A stretch of 64,000 nt of DNA, taken from Betaproteobacteria bacterium. Its GTDB lineage: Bacteria; Pseudomonadota; Gammaproteobacteria; Burkholderiales; Casimicrobiaceae. Both the position numbers and the translations under genes were made by a program. The notes under the pieces were generated by a model, which was given only the letters and a program-made list of their open reading frames with translations, ran no database searches and was not told where the DNA came from. Shown here piece by piece: positions 18,900 to 29,815 of this stretch; position 1 is the stretch's first letter, and each line of letters starts with the position of its first letter. The stretch lies in assembly GCA_009778785.1 (NCBI GenBank), contig WRFN01000011.1, forward strand, positions 1 to 64,000, read 5' to 3'.

Positions 18900-19579
18900 G
18901 AGGACTCCTTGGGTGAAGACGCGGCGCTCGTCGCATCAGCAGCGCCGGGTTCGGCCGATTTTTTAACAGCGTCGGCACGGTTCGCGGTTTTGACCGCATC
19001 GGGATCGGTGTGCAGCCGCATCGTTGCTTGCGCCATGTCGCCTTGCGACAGGAGCGGCCACACTTCCACCGCGCGAGCGATGGCGTCGTTGATGGCGCGC
19101 AATTCTTCAACGCGCGGCGGTTTCAAGACGTAATCGGCCACCGGTTGTTGCGGAATTTCGGAATCACGCGGATGGCCGATGCCGAAACGCAAGCGCCAGA
19201 AAGCGGCGCTGCCCAGTTGTTGTTGAATGTCGCGCAGTCCGTTGTGTCCGGCGTGGCCGCCGCCTTGCTTCAAGCGCACGGCGCCCGGCAACAAATCGAG
19301 TTCGTCGTGCGCGACCAGAATTTCCTCCGGCGCGACATCGAAAAATCGCGCCAGCGCGCCAACGGCGCGACCGGAAAGATTCATGTAAGTTGCGGGCTTC
19401 AGCAAGCGCAAATCGCTGGACGCTTTGGCAACGTCGCCCGAAAATTTGGTTTCGCTGGCAAAGTTGGCGCCCAGCCGCAACGCCATCGCGTCGGCCCACC
19501 AGAAGCCGGCGTTGTGTCGCGTGGCCGCGTACTCGCGACCGGCGTTGCCCAGCCCAACCAGCAAACGAAAAGGCATCAT
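18896..19579 (-). CDS. pth: Peptidyl-tRNA hydrolase
   Basis: [46 protein letters not shown]. Confidence 0.95.
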   Translation of the reverse strand: MMPFRLLVGLGNAGREYAATRHNAGFWWADAMALRLGANFASETKFSGDVAKASSDLRLLKPATYMNLSGRAVGALARFFDVAPEEILVAHDELDLLPGAVRLKQGGGHAGHNGLRDIQQQLGSAAFWRLRFGIGHPRDSEIPQQPVADYVLKPPRVEELRAINDAIARAVEVWPLLSQGDMAQATMRLHTDPDAVKTANRADAVKKSAEPGAADATSAASSPKESS

Positions 19580-19601
19580 GCGCGCTTAACCCTGAAATGA
19601 A

Positions 19602-19635
19602 AAACCCGCCGCAGCAAGATCGTCGCGGCGGGTTT
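19602..19635. terminator. Intrinsic terminator-like hairpin downstream of rplY
   Basis: AAACCCGCCGCAGCAAGATCGTCGCGGCGGGTTT. Confidence 0.6.
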
Positions 19636-19650
19636 GATTGGTCGCTCGGA

Positions 19651-20310
19651 TTAACTTTCCGCCGTGGGCGCCGCTTGTGCGGTCGTCACCGGTTCGCCCG
19701 GCGCGGTGACCGCTTCTTCTTCGACCACTTCCTTGACGACGCTGGCGCCGACCACGGTCGGATCCAGCCCGCGCTGCATGATCGCGGAGACGCCTTCCGG
19801 CAGCTTCAACGCCGAGACGTGCAGCGTTTCGCCGACGTTCATTTCGGAGAGATCGACTTCGATGAACTCCGGCAAGTCTTTCGGCAAGCAGGAAATGTCC
19901 AGCTCGTTGATGATTTGATTGATCAACGCGCCGCCGAGTTTCACCGCCGGTGAGGATTCGGCGTTGACGAAGTGCAACGGCACCCGCATGTGAATCTTCT
20001 TGTTGCCTTCGACCCGTTGAAGGTCAATGTGCAACACTTGTTGCCGGTACGGGTGCATTTGCACGTCGCGCAGCAGCGCGCGCACTTCCTTGTCGTTGTC
20101 GAGCTTGACGGTCAGAATCGACGAGTGAAACGCTTCTTTGCGCAGCGCGTGATAAAGCGTGTTGTGATCGAAAGAAACTGGCGTCGGAGCACTGTCGCCG
20201 CCGTAAATGATGCCGGGGACGTTACCGCCGCGACGCAAACGACGGCTGGCGCCGCGACCTTCTTCCTTGCGCGATTGCGCGCTGATTTCCAAAACGGCTT
20301 GATTGGCCAT
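19651..20310 (-). CDS. rplY: 50S ribosomal protein L25/general stress protein Ctc
   Basis: EISAQSRKEEGRGASRRLRRGGNVPGIIYGGDSAPTPVSFDHN. Confidence 0.95.
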   Translation of the reverse strand: MANQAVLEISAQSRKEEGRGASRRLRRGGNVPGIIYGGDSAPTPVSFDHNTLYHALRKEAFHSSILTVKLDNDKEVRALLRDVQMHPYRQQVLHIDLQRVEGNKKIHMRVPLHFVNAESSPAVKLGGALINQIINELDISCLPKDLPEFIEVDLSEMNVGETLHVSALKLPEGVSAIMQRGLDPTVVGASVVKEVVEEEAVTAPGEPVTTAQAAPTAES

Positions 20311-20463
20311 GAGGCTACTCCTTGATGTCTGCGGCCTCCCGGTCGGTGGCGGTGAAATGCCGTCAGGATCGGTCGTCCGCGGTTGGCGACGTGCCCCACA
20401 AGAGCGTAGGGCGGAAAATTTATAATTATATCAGATTTTGCCAGTGATTTTGCCAACAACCGA

Positions 20464-21651
20464 GTGCGGCGGATGGGGGTTATGACAGCGTCGCCCGCGC
20501 ACAGGGAAATTCAGGCCGTCATCGCCGAATGCCTGATGCCCGTGTACAATACTTTTTTCTTGCTTTCGGATTACGCGCGTTTCGTGTCAAAGCATTCTGC
20601 TCGCCCTCCTTCGCGGCCTTCTTCGCCACCGCCGGTGTCGAGGAAACCGTCGTCGGCTGCACCGCGCAAGCCGCAGCTTGCGCCGCCATCGGCGCTGCCG
20701 CCGTCGGTCAAGTCGCTACCCACGCCGCTCGGCACGCCGGTACTGCCGGATTGTGTCTGGCCGGTTCAGCCCGCCTCGGGAATTCAGGGACTGCTCGCCA
20801 ACAAATTTTTTCTGAAAGTTCTGGGCATTTCGCTGCTGCTCCATATGGGGATAATGACCGTCCATTTCTCACACGAGCTTAGCAACCAGTGGAACCAGCA
20901 TCAAGTGATGGAAGTGGTGCTGGTCAACAGCGCCACCAAAGAAGCGCCGACCAAAGCCGAAGTGCTGGCGCAAGCCAACCTCGATGGCGGCGGCAATACC
21001 GACGAAGACCGTCAAGCCAAAACGCCGTTGCCGAAGTTGCCCAAAGACAGTCAGAAAACCGAACTCGAAGCAACCGTCGAAAAAAGAGAAGAACTGGAAA
21101 AAACGGCTCAGCAGTTGATGGTACAACAACAAGCCGTCAAAAAAGAAGACGTGGAGACGCCGCAAGAACAAACGCCGCCGGCGCCGGAACGTCCCGACGC
21201 GAACAAGCTGATGAATCAAACCGTGGAATTGATGCAGTTGGAAGCGCAAATCCAGAAAGAGATGGACGCCTATCAAAAACGACCTCGCAAATACTTCGTC
21301 GGCTCGCGCGCGCAGGAATACCGCTTCGCCCGTTACATCGAAGATTGGCGCATCAAAGTCGAACGCATCGGCAACTTGAACTACCCCGAAGCCGCGCGCC
21401 GCGAACAACTTTACGGCAGCCTGAGAATGACCGTCGCCATCAACAGCGACGGTTCCGTCAACGATGTCACCATCGACCAAAGTTCGGGACACCGCATCCT
21501 CGACGCCGCCGCTCAAAAAATCGTTGAAATGGCGTCACCTTACGGCGTCTTTCCGCCCGACATTCGCGACAGTGTGGATATTCTCTACATTACCCGCACC
21601 TGGTCGTTCACCCGCGGCAGCGGCTTGGAGACGCACGCGGCGGAACGGTAG
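20464..21651 (+). CDS. TonB-family energy transducer-like protein
   Basis: Pro-rich N-terminus, single TM, coiled linker, C-terminal YPEAARREQLYGSLRMTVAINSDGSVNDVTIDQSSGHRILDAAAQKIVEMASPYGVFP. Start codon uncertain. Confidence 0.75.
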   Translation: MRRMGVMTASPAHREIQAVIAECLMPVYNTFFLLSDYARFVSKHSARPPSRPSSPPPVSRKPSSAAPRKPQLAPPSALPPSVKSLPTPLGTPVLPDCVWPVQPASGIQGLLANKFFLKVLGISLLLHMGIMTVHFSHELSNQWNQHQVMEVVLVNSATKEAPTKAEVLAQANLDGGGNTDEDRQAKTPLPKLPKDSQKTELEATVEKREELEKTAQQLMVQQQAVKKEDVETPQEQTPPAPERPDANKLMNQTVELMQLEAQIQKEMDAYQKRPRKYFVGSRAQEYRFARYIEDWRIKVERIGNLNYPEAARREQLYGSLRMTVAINSDGSVNDVTIDQSSGHRILDAAAQKIVEMASPYGVFPPDIRDSVDILYITRTWSFTRGSGLETHAAER

Positions 21652-21887
21652 CGTTTAGGCGCCCGCGTAGGGGTGGCATCCTGCCGCCCGCCTATAACGG
21701 CTTCCTTCGTCGGATTTCGCTGCGCTCTACTCTCTCTGCCGGAAAAACCCCGATGCTCATCATTGGAGCTATGATGCATAAACTCATTTATGCCGCTTTC
21801 GGCGCGCTTCAATCCATGCGGCCTTCCAATTCGGCTTTGCGTGGAGGTGACTTCGATAACAGTATCTTGGTATCGATCGGTATTACC

Positions 21888-21931
21888 GGAGAGATGGCCG
21901 AGCGGCTGAAGGTACCTGACTCGAAATCAGG
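21888..21931 (+). pseudogene. Truncated tRNA-Ser(CGA): 5' acceptor, D-arm and anticodon arm only
   Basis: GGAGAGATGGCCGAGCGGCTGAAGGTACCTGACTCGAAATCAGG matches a tRNA-Ser 5' half (anticodon loop CTCGAAA); no T-arm, 3' acceptor or CCA follows. Confidence 0.75.
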
Positions 21932-22036
21932 CACAGATAGTTCGTTCGCATAAATCGACATGACAATCATTCCGGTTGCTCTTTCGGGATGGCGGCGCTT
22001 CCGCTAGAATTCTTTATTCACCTCAAGGAGAGCAAT

Positions 22037-22966
22037 ATGGCTCAAGCGATGGCAGACCGCGATGGTTGGATCTGGTACGACGGAAAAATGGTGCCGTGGC
22101 GTGAAGCCACGACGCATGTGCTCACGCACACGCTGCATTACGGGATGGGCGTTTTTGAAGGCGTGCGTTGTTATGAAACGGCGAAGGGGCCGGTGATTTT
22201 CCGTTTGCGCGATCACACGGATCGTCTCTTTCGATCAGCGCACATTTTCAACATGAAAATGCCGTTCACCAAAGACGAGATCGATGCCGCGCATGTCGCC
22301 GCGATCCGCGATAACAAGTTGAAATCCGGCTACATTCGGCCACTGGCGTTTTACGGCGCAAACGCGATGGGTGTTGCCGCCTCTTCCAATCCGGTGCACG
22401 TCATCGTTGCCGCTTGGGCGTGGGGCTCGTATCTCGGCGAAGAGGGCATGGCCAAAGGTATTCGCGTCAAGACCAGTTCGTTCACACGCTACCCCGTCAA
22501 CGTTCACATGGCTGGCGCCAAAGCGTGCGCGAATTATCTCAATTCGATCATGGCCAATCAGGAAGTGACCATCGAAGGTTACGATGAAGCGTTGTTGCTT
22601 GATGCTGCCGGTTTCGTTGCCGAAGGCCCGGGCGAAAACATTTTCATCGTCAACAACGGCGCGATGCACACGCCCGATTTGTCGTCCGGCGCTTTGAACG
22701 GCATCACCCGCGACACAGTGATCCGGCTCGCCCGCGAAATGGGCATCGAGGTGAAAGAGCGCCGCATCACCCGCGACGAAGTGTATTGCGCCGACGAAGC
22801 GTTTTTCACCGGCACTGCCGCCGAGGTCACGCCGATTCGTGAACTCGACCACCGTCAAATCGGCATCGGTCGCCGCGGCCCCGTCACCGAAAAATTGCAA
22901 GCGCGCTTTTTTGAGATTGTGCAAGGACGCGATTCATCGAAAGCCGCGTGGCTGACTTACGTTTGA
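22037..22966 (+). CDS. ilvE: Branched-chain amino acid aminotransferase
   Basis: HTLHYGMGVFEGVRCYET, GYIRPLAFYG, GPGENIFIV. Confidence 0.95.
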   Translation: MAQAMADRDGWIWYDGKMVPWREATTHVLTHTLHYGMGVFEGVRCYETAKGPVIFRLRDHTDRLFRSAHIFNMKMPFTKDEIDAAHVAAIRDNKLKSGYIRPLAFYGANAMGVAASSNPVHVIVAAWAWGSYLGEEGMAKGIRVKTSSFTRYPVNVHMAGAKACANYLNSIMANQEVTIEGYDEALLLDAAGFVAEGPGENIFIVNNGAMHTPDLSSGALNGITRDTVIRLAREMGIEVKERRITRDEVYCADEAFFTGTAAEVTPIRELDHRQIGIGRRGPVTEKLQARFFEIVQGRDSSKAAWLTYV

Positions 22967-22985
22967 TGATGGCTCGCGTTCGCTC

Positions 22986-24035
22986 ATGACTTCGCTCGAG
23001 CCGCGCATTCTGATCGTTGCCCCGTCGTGGGTCGGCGATGCGGTGATGGCGGAGCCGCTGACGGCGTTGCTGAAAGAACGCTATCCGCACAGCGTTATCG
23101 ACGTTTTCGCGCCGCTCTGGTGCGCGCCAGTGTATGCGCGCATGCGTTACGTGCATCGCGTGATCGAGAATCCGCTGTTGCACGGCCCGCTCAACTGGCA
23201 GAAGCGCAAGCAGTTGGCGGTAACGCTCGCCGTCACGCATTACACGCACGCTTTCGTGTTGCCCAACAGTTGGAAGTCGGCGTTGATTCCCTACTTCGCA
23301 CGCATTCCGGCGCGGATCGGCTACACCGGCGAAGCGCGCTTCAAGTTGTTGAACGACCGTCGGCAATTGTTGCCGAAATTGTTTCCGCGCCTCGTCGATC
23401 GTTTCGCGGCGCTTTCTTATCCGAAAGGAACGGCGCCCGACAAAATCAAAACGCCGATGCCGGTGTTAACGCCGCGACAAGATTTGCAACGCGCCGCGCT
23501 CGATGCGTTGCATCTTTCTGTCGGCCCGGCGCCAGTGGCCATTTTTTGCCCGGGCGCCGAATACGGCCCGGCCAAGCGTTGGCCTGCCGAATACTTCGCC
23601 GAGTTGGCACTGCGCTTGATTCACGAAGGCTTCGTGGTTTGGCTTGTCGGTTCGCCGAAAGATCGAGCGATCACCGATGAGATCGTCGCCGCCGCTCGCG
23701 CCAACGCGCAAAGCGATGACGTGCCGCAGTTGTACGATCTTGTCGGCAAAACCGACTTGAGCGCCGTCGTCGATCTTCTCGCGGTGGCTCGCGTCGTCGT
23801 CAGCAACGATTCGGGGCTGATGCACATTGCGGCGGCGTTAGGCGTGCCGCTGGTGGCGCTGTTCGGCTCGTCGTCACCGGCTTACACACCGCCGTTGTCG
23901 CCGCACGCCCGCATCGCCCGCATCGACATCGAATGCAGCCCCTGTTTTCAACGCGAATGCCCGCACAATCATTTCAAGTGTATGCGCGACCTGACGCCGC
24001 AGATGGTTTATCAACAGATGGTGGCGTTGCGGTAG
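22986..24035 (+). CDS. waaF: Lipopolysaccharide heptosyltransferase II
   Basis: ILIVAPSWVGDAVMAEPL; FCPGAEYGPAKRWPAEYFAELA; NDSGLMHIAAALGVPLVALFGSSSP. Confidence 0.95.
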   Translation: MTSLEPRILIVAPSWVGDAVMAEPLTALLKERYPHSVIDVFAPLWCAPVYARMRYVHRVIENPLLHGPLNWQKRKQLAVTLAVTHYTHAFVLPNSWKSALIPYFARIPARIGYTGEARFKLLNDRRQLLPKLFPRLVDRFAALSYPKGTAPDKIKTPMPVLTPRQDLQRAALDALHLSVGPAPVAIFCPGAEYGPAKRWPAEYFAELALRLIHEGFVVWLVGSPKDRAITDEIVAAARANAQSDDVPQLYDLVGKTDLSAVVDLLAVARVVVSNDSGLMHIAAALGVPLVALFGSSSPAYTPPLSPHARIARIDIECSPCFQRECPHNHFKCMRDLTPQMVYQQMVALR

Positions 24036-24260
24036 GAAAACGCTGAACCATTCCAGACCGTTCGGGCTGGGCTTGTCGAAGCCTCAGAGAATTCACCGTT
24101 CGCCCTTCACAAGCTCAGGGCGAACGGAATAAATCGGCGCATCCCTGAAACTGCTTTGATTCAGATAATAAAGCTCTGGATTGTTTCGTCGTTTTGCTCC
24201 TCGCAATGACCCTCTCCTGCCCTTCGCCACCCTCTCCCGCAAGCGGGGGAGGAGAAATAA

Positions 24261-24287
24261 AAAGAGCCGGAAACTCCGGCTCTTTTT
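24261..24287. terminator. Intrinsic terminator-like hairpin
   Basis: AAAGAGCCGGAAACTCCGGCTCTTTTT. Confidence 0.65.
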
Positions 24288-24301
24288 CCCCTGAACACTC
24301 A

Positions 24302-24721
24302 TTATTTTGCCGCTGCGGGTGCTGCTGGCGCAGGGGCAGGCGCGGGAGCCGGTGCAGCCGGAGCAGGTGCGGGTGCAGGCGCCTCTTGTGCTTTCGCCCT
24401 ATTATGATGATGATGCGCCGCATGATCGGCGTGTTCTTTCTTGGCGGGTGCTTTGGCAGCTTCGCCGGAGACGGTCACGTTGTCGCCCAGTTTGCTGATC
24501 GTTTTCTTGCCGATCCCCTTGACGTGCCGCAAATCTTTAACCGATTTGAATGCGCCGTGTTGGGTACGGTAATCGACGATGGCCTGAGCTTTGTCCGGGC
24601 CGATGCCGTTCAGCGTTTGCAGTTCTTCTTTGGTAGCCGTGTTGATATCGACAGCCGCAAAAGCGCTCAACGAGAGTGCCGCAAACAACGTAAAAATAAA
24701 ACCGAAAATCAATTTCTTCAT
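24302..24721 (-). CDS. ComEA-like helix-hairpin-helix protein with Ala/Pro-rich tail
   Basis: VDINTATKEELQTLNGIGPDKAQAIVDYRTQHGAFKSVKDLRHVKGIGKKTISKLGDNVTV. Confidence 0.9.
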   Translation of the reverse strand: MKKLIFGFIFTLFAALSLSAFAAVDINTATKEELQTLNGIGPDKAQAIVDYRTQHGAFKSVKDLRHVKGIGKKTISKLGDNVTVSGEAAKAPAKKEHADHAAHHHHNRAKAQEAPAPAPAPAAPAPAPAPAPAAPAAAK

Positions 24722-24911
24722 AGGAGTCCTTTCAAATCATGAAACAGCGAATCACGCCGATTGCTCGGCACTCTTGCCCCCTCCGGCCACCTGCAACAAC
24801 ACTATCGACGAAACGAATTGTTCGCCTTATGGTGAGAAATGATATAGCTTCGGTTTTGGCAAAACAAGATGGGCGCGGCGTCGAAATTAACGGTTATCGC
24901 TTCACTGTTGT

Positions 24912-25913
24912 TTATTCGGCGCGCGCCAGTGTTTCGATATAACGCGCGACGCCGGTAGCGACATCAAACATTTTTTCCTTGTAACCAACGGCGCGTAATT
25001 TTTTCAGATCGGCTTGGGTGTAGCTCTGATATTTACCCACCAGTTGCGGCGGAAACGGCACATATTCGATCGCGCCCGCCGCCACCCATTCCTTCAAACT
25101 GCGCGCGGCTTTGCCGTCGCGCTGCGCCAACGCATTCAGCGTCGCCAGCGCCACGGCGTTGAAGCTCTCGGCGCAACCCGTGCCGAGGTTGAAAATTCCG
25201 GAGTATTGCGGGTGATCGAGGAAGTAAAGGTTCACCTTTACCACGTCTTCGACCGACACGAAATCGCGTTGTTGTTCTCCGGCGGCGTAGCCGTCCGAGC
25301 CTTCAAACAATTTTATCTTTCCTTCTTGCCGATACTGGTTGAAGAAATGCCAAGCCACCGAAGCCATGCGGCCTTTGTGTTGTTCGCGCGGACCATAGAC
25401 GTTGAAGTAGCGCAAGCCGACGATGGGCGAGGTTCGATCCGGCAACACCCGACGCACCGCTTGATCGAAAAGAAACTTCGAGTAACCGTAAACATTGAGC
25501 GGCGCTTCATGGGCGCGTTCTTCTACGAAGGTTTTACCCGCGCCGTAAACCGAAGCGCTCGAAGCGTAAATCAGCGGGATGTCGTTATTTTGGCAGTGTT
25601 CGAGCAGCGCCATCGAGTAGCGGTAGTTATTGCGCATCATGTAGCGCCCGTCGGTTTCCATCGTGTCCGAGCACGCGCCTTGATGCAGCACCGCGCTGAT
25701 GTCGTCTTCCAGTTCGCCTTGTTCGAGGCGGTCGAGAAATTCCTCGCGGTCAAAATAATCGGCAATATCGCAGTCCACCAGATTTTTGAATTTGTCGGCG
25801 CGCGCCAGATGATCGACGGCGATGATGTCGGTTTCACCGCGCGCATTCAGCGCCTTGACCAGATTGGAACCGATGAATCCCGCCGCGCCCGTCACTACGA
25901 TATACACTGCCAA
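24912..25913 (-). CDS. hldD: ADP-L-glycero-D-manno-heptose-6-epimerase
   Basis: [43 protein letters not shown]. Confidence 0.95.
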   Translation of the reverse strand: MAVYIVVTGAAGFIGSNLVKALNARGETDIIAVDHLARADKFKNLVDCDIADYFDREEFLDRLEQGELEDDISAVLHQGACSDTMETDGRYMMRNNYRYSMALLEHCQNNDIPLIYASSASVYGAGKTFVEERAHEAPLNVYGYSKFLFDQAVRRVLPDRTSPIVGLRYFNVYGPREQHKGRMASVAWHFFNQYRQEGKIKLFEGSDGYAAGEQQRDFVSVEDVVKVNLYFLDHPQYSGIFNLGTGCAESFNAVALATLNALAQRDGKAARSLKEWVAAGAIEYVPFPPQLVGKYQSYTQADLKKLRAVGYKEKMFDVATGVARYIETLARAE

Positions 25914-25961
25914 CCTCTCCGTTCTTTCAATATTGTGTTGAAACTTCTTTTTAACGAGCCA

Positions 25962-27071
25962 TCAAAGCTCGAAATCGACCCGACCGACTTCGGTGGTGAC
26001 GAAACGCACGCGCGCCGTGACGCCGCACAGCAGTTGATAGGGAATCACGCCCGCCCAGTGCGCCACTTCTTCTACCGGCAAATCTTCGCCCCACAGCAAC
26101 ACCGGGCTGCCGACGCGCGCTTCGGGAATGTCGGTAATATCGACGGTGATCATGTCCATCGACACTCGCCCGGCAATCGTCGCCAGTTTTCCCGCCACCC
26201 GCACCGGCGTGCCGTTGCGCACGGTCATCGGGTAGCCGTCGGCGTAACCGCACGCGATCACACCGATGCGCGTGGGTCGTGTGGTTTTGTAAATGTCGCT
26301 GTATCCCACATACTCTCCTTCAGGGACATCGCGCACGGCAATCAGTTCTGAACGCAACGACATCACGGGCTGCAAATTCAGCGACGCCGCCGTTTGATTC
26401 GGAAAAGGCGAAACGCCGTAAAGCATCAGCCCCGGACGGACGATATCACCGCCGACATCGCCGTAACGCAAGACGCCCGCTGAGTTGGCAATCGAGCGCG
26501 GATACGGCAAGCCCTGACACGCTTCCCTGAAAATCGCCAGCGGCGCTTCGGCGCCCGCCTTGGTTTCCGCTTGCCCGAGGTGCGTCATCAAACGCAGCGC
26601 CGCCACTGCCGAAGACGCATTCAAGCGCTCGCACAGTTCGGCGGTTTCGTCCGGCTCCACGCCCAGACGATTCATGCCGGTGTTGATCTTCAGAAAAACT
26701 TCCAGCGACCGTTTCAACTCGGATTGTTCGAGCGCGGCAACTTGATCGCGGTGATGCACGACGATGGCGATTCGGTGTTGGGAAATTTCCTGCAATTCTT
26801 CTTGCGAGAAAAAACCTTCGAGCAACAACAAGCGTCGCGTGTAGTGCCGTTCCCGCAACGTGATGGCAGCGTCCAGTTCCATCAACGCCAAACCTTCCGC
26901 TTCGCCCAGCGCCGGCAATGCCCGCAGCAGCCCGTGCCCGTAGGCATTGGCTTTGACGACGGCCATGATTTGCGCGCCCTGAACACATTGACGGACACGA
27001 TCGAGGTTGTGACGTAATGCCGCCAGATTGATCTGGGCAACGAGTTGACGCGAGAGTGTAGGCATGGTCAT
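25962..27071 (-). CDS. alr: Alanine racemase
   Basis: VKANAYGHGL PLP-lysine motif; RPGLMLYGVSPF; GRVSMDMITVD. Confidence 0.95.
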   Translation of the reverse strand: MTMPTLSRQLVAQINLAALRHNLDRVRQCVQGAQIMAVVKANAYGHGLLRALPALGEAEGLALMELDAAITLRERHYTRRLLLLEGFFSQEELQEISQHRIAIVVHHRDQVAALEQSELKRSLEVFLKINTGMNRLGVEPDETAELCERLNASSAVAALRLMTHLGQAETKAGAEAPLAIFREACQGLPYPRSIANSAGVLRYGDVGGDIVRPGLMLYGVSPFPNQTAASLNLQPVMSLRSELIAVRDVPEGEYVGYSDIYKTTRPTRIGVIACGYADGYPMTVRNGTPVRVAGKLATIAGRVSMDMITVDITDIPEARVGSPVLLWGEDLPVEEVAHWAGVIPYQLLCGVTARVRFVTTEVGRVDFEL

Positions 27072-27345
27072 ATTCCCGGTGTGATCGGGAGCGCTTTTGG
27101 CTTTTCCGATTATGCCACACCTGAAGCGTTCTCCGTTCCTTGTCCGCCCCCGATGACGTCGGCGGAAACGATTTGTGTCTCTTGGAGTGCACTAACCTTG
27201 TGCCGAACCCACCTCAGCCGCCGAACTGGCTCTGAGCAAAGTCGAAGAACCAAAACGCCTAAATCTCACCCCCCATTTTCCCGACGATCCGATCAGGGCA
27301 AGCTGATTTATGCTTTCTGGCTTACCCGACCCCGAAAAAAAGAAA

Positions 27346-27366
27346 GCCCACCAGGAGGAGGTGGGC
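27346..27366 (-). terminator. Hairpin with T-tract on the minus strand; possible terminator of the glrK-qseG-glrR transcript
   Basis: GCCCACCaggaggaGGTGGGC flanked by aaaaaaagaaa on the plus-strand left side. Confidence 0.5.
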
Positions 27367-27826
27367 CAAAGGGGGTTCTTTTCAGCAGTGCTAAAGCGGA
27401 AAAAACATCAAAACATTTTTGCCGCTAAGTTACTCTATTATACAAGCAGGAATCGTGCCAAATATGAATTTATTTTAATTGTTTATTCTTTTCAACAAGT
27501 TAGTGCGACGACCGTCAAATCGTCAAATAGTTTCCTACCCATCGGAATGATTTTATTCACTTTTTTGTCTCTAAAAGAAGACGGTTTCTATAAGTTTTAA
27601 CTCAACAGTGTGATATTTATACTTTTTTTGTGTCTCTAAAAGAAGACAAAAGACAGGTAAGGAAGTGAAAAAAGCAAACACTTACTCTTGTTTTTCGTTA
27701 GAAATATTGAGCAACTCATTGATTGCAAAAGGCAAAACCACCCCTTCCCGAAAGCTTGTCTCTCCCTGCCCAAAATCCGGCTTTTTCCCATCTTTTTCAT
27801 GCCATTTTTCCAAAAACCTGAAAAAC

Positions 27827-29173
<1,347 letters not shown>

Positions 29174-29194
29174 AGCGCGATCTTTCTGAGTTAT

Positions 29195-29815
29195 TCACTT
29201 GGACGCGGCCTTGTTGGACGTTGTCTTTTTCGGCGGTGTTTTGGGCGCATCGGGGAGTTGCCCTGCCAACAATTGGCGATCCACATCCCGTAACGCTTCC
29301 AGCTTTTGCATCGCCCGCTGCTTTTCCTGTATCTGCAATTGCAAAACGCTCGCCAGATGCCGTAGCGTCGGCGGCGTTTTTTCGTTCTTCGCCACAGTGT
29401 CGAGCAGAGTTATCGCTCGCTGGTCGTTGACGCCGCCGGGTTGCAGTGACAACAAATACGCCAGCCGGATTCGGTTGCCGTTTCCGCCGCTTTGCCCCGC
29501 CGCCGAGATGCTGTTGTTCAACTCCGTTTGCGATGCCTTGATTTCCTCGGTGCTCAAGCGCGGATAGCGAGCCAAATCATCGAGCAATTTCTGAAACTCG
29601 CTCAACCGTTGCGTCAACAGCTTCATATCTTGCGCTGCCGCTGCTTCGCGCGCCGCCGCGAGACTCTCTTCCGACGGTTGTGCTGACGACGGCGCTTCGG
29701 TCACGGCAACCGGCGGCGTTTCCCCCTGCTCTGCTGATTCGGAAGTAGCCACACACCCGCTCACGAGCAATACCGCCAGCGCCAAATAATATTTTCGATT
29801 AAAAAACGACTTCAT
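29195..29815 (-). CDS. QseG/YfhG-like lipoprotein between sensor and regulator
   Basis: MKSFFNRKYYLALAVLLVSGCVATSE lipobox; located between glrK and glrR. Confidence 0.75.
   Translation of the reverse strand: MKSFFNRKYYLALAVLLVSGCVATSESAEQGETPPVAVTEAPSSAQPSEESLAAAREAAAAQDMKLLTQRLSEFQKLLDDLARYPRLSTEEIKASQTELNNSISAAGQSGGNGNRIRLAYLLSLQPGGVNDQRAITLLDTVAKNEKTPPTLRHLASVLQLQIQEKQRAMQKLEALRDVDRQLLAGQLPDAPKTPPKKTTSNKAASK

Noticed and set aside
21753-21953. 66-aa ORF spanning the truncated tRNA-Ser
   Set aside because: Its C-terminal half is the translation of tRNA sequence (GEMAERLKVPDSKSG), a known annotation artefact.
24302-24400. Ala/Pro repeat at the ComEA-like C-terminus as a possible slippage locus
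   Set aside because: Codons are degenerate (mixed GCG/GCC/CCG/CCT), so slippage potential is much lower than for the G9 tracts.
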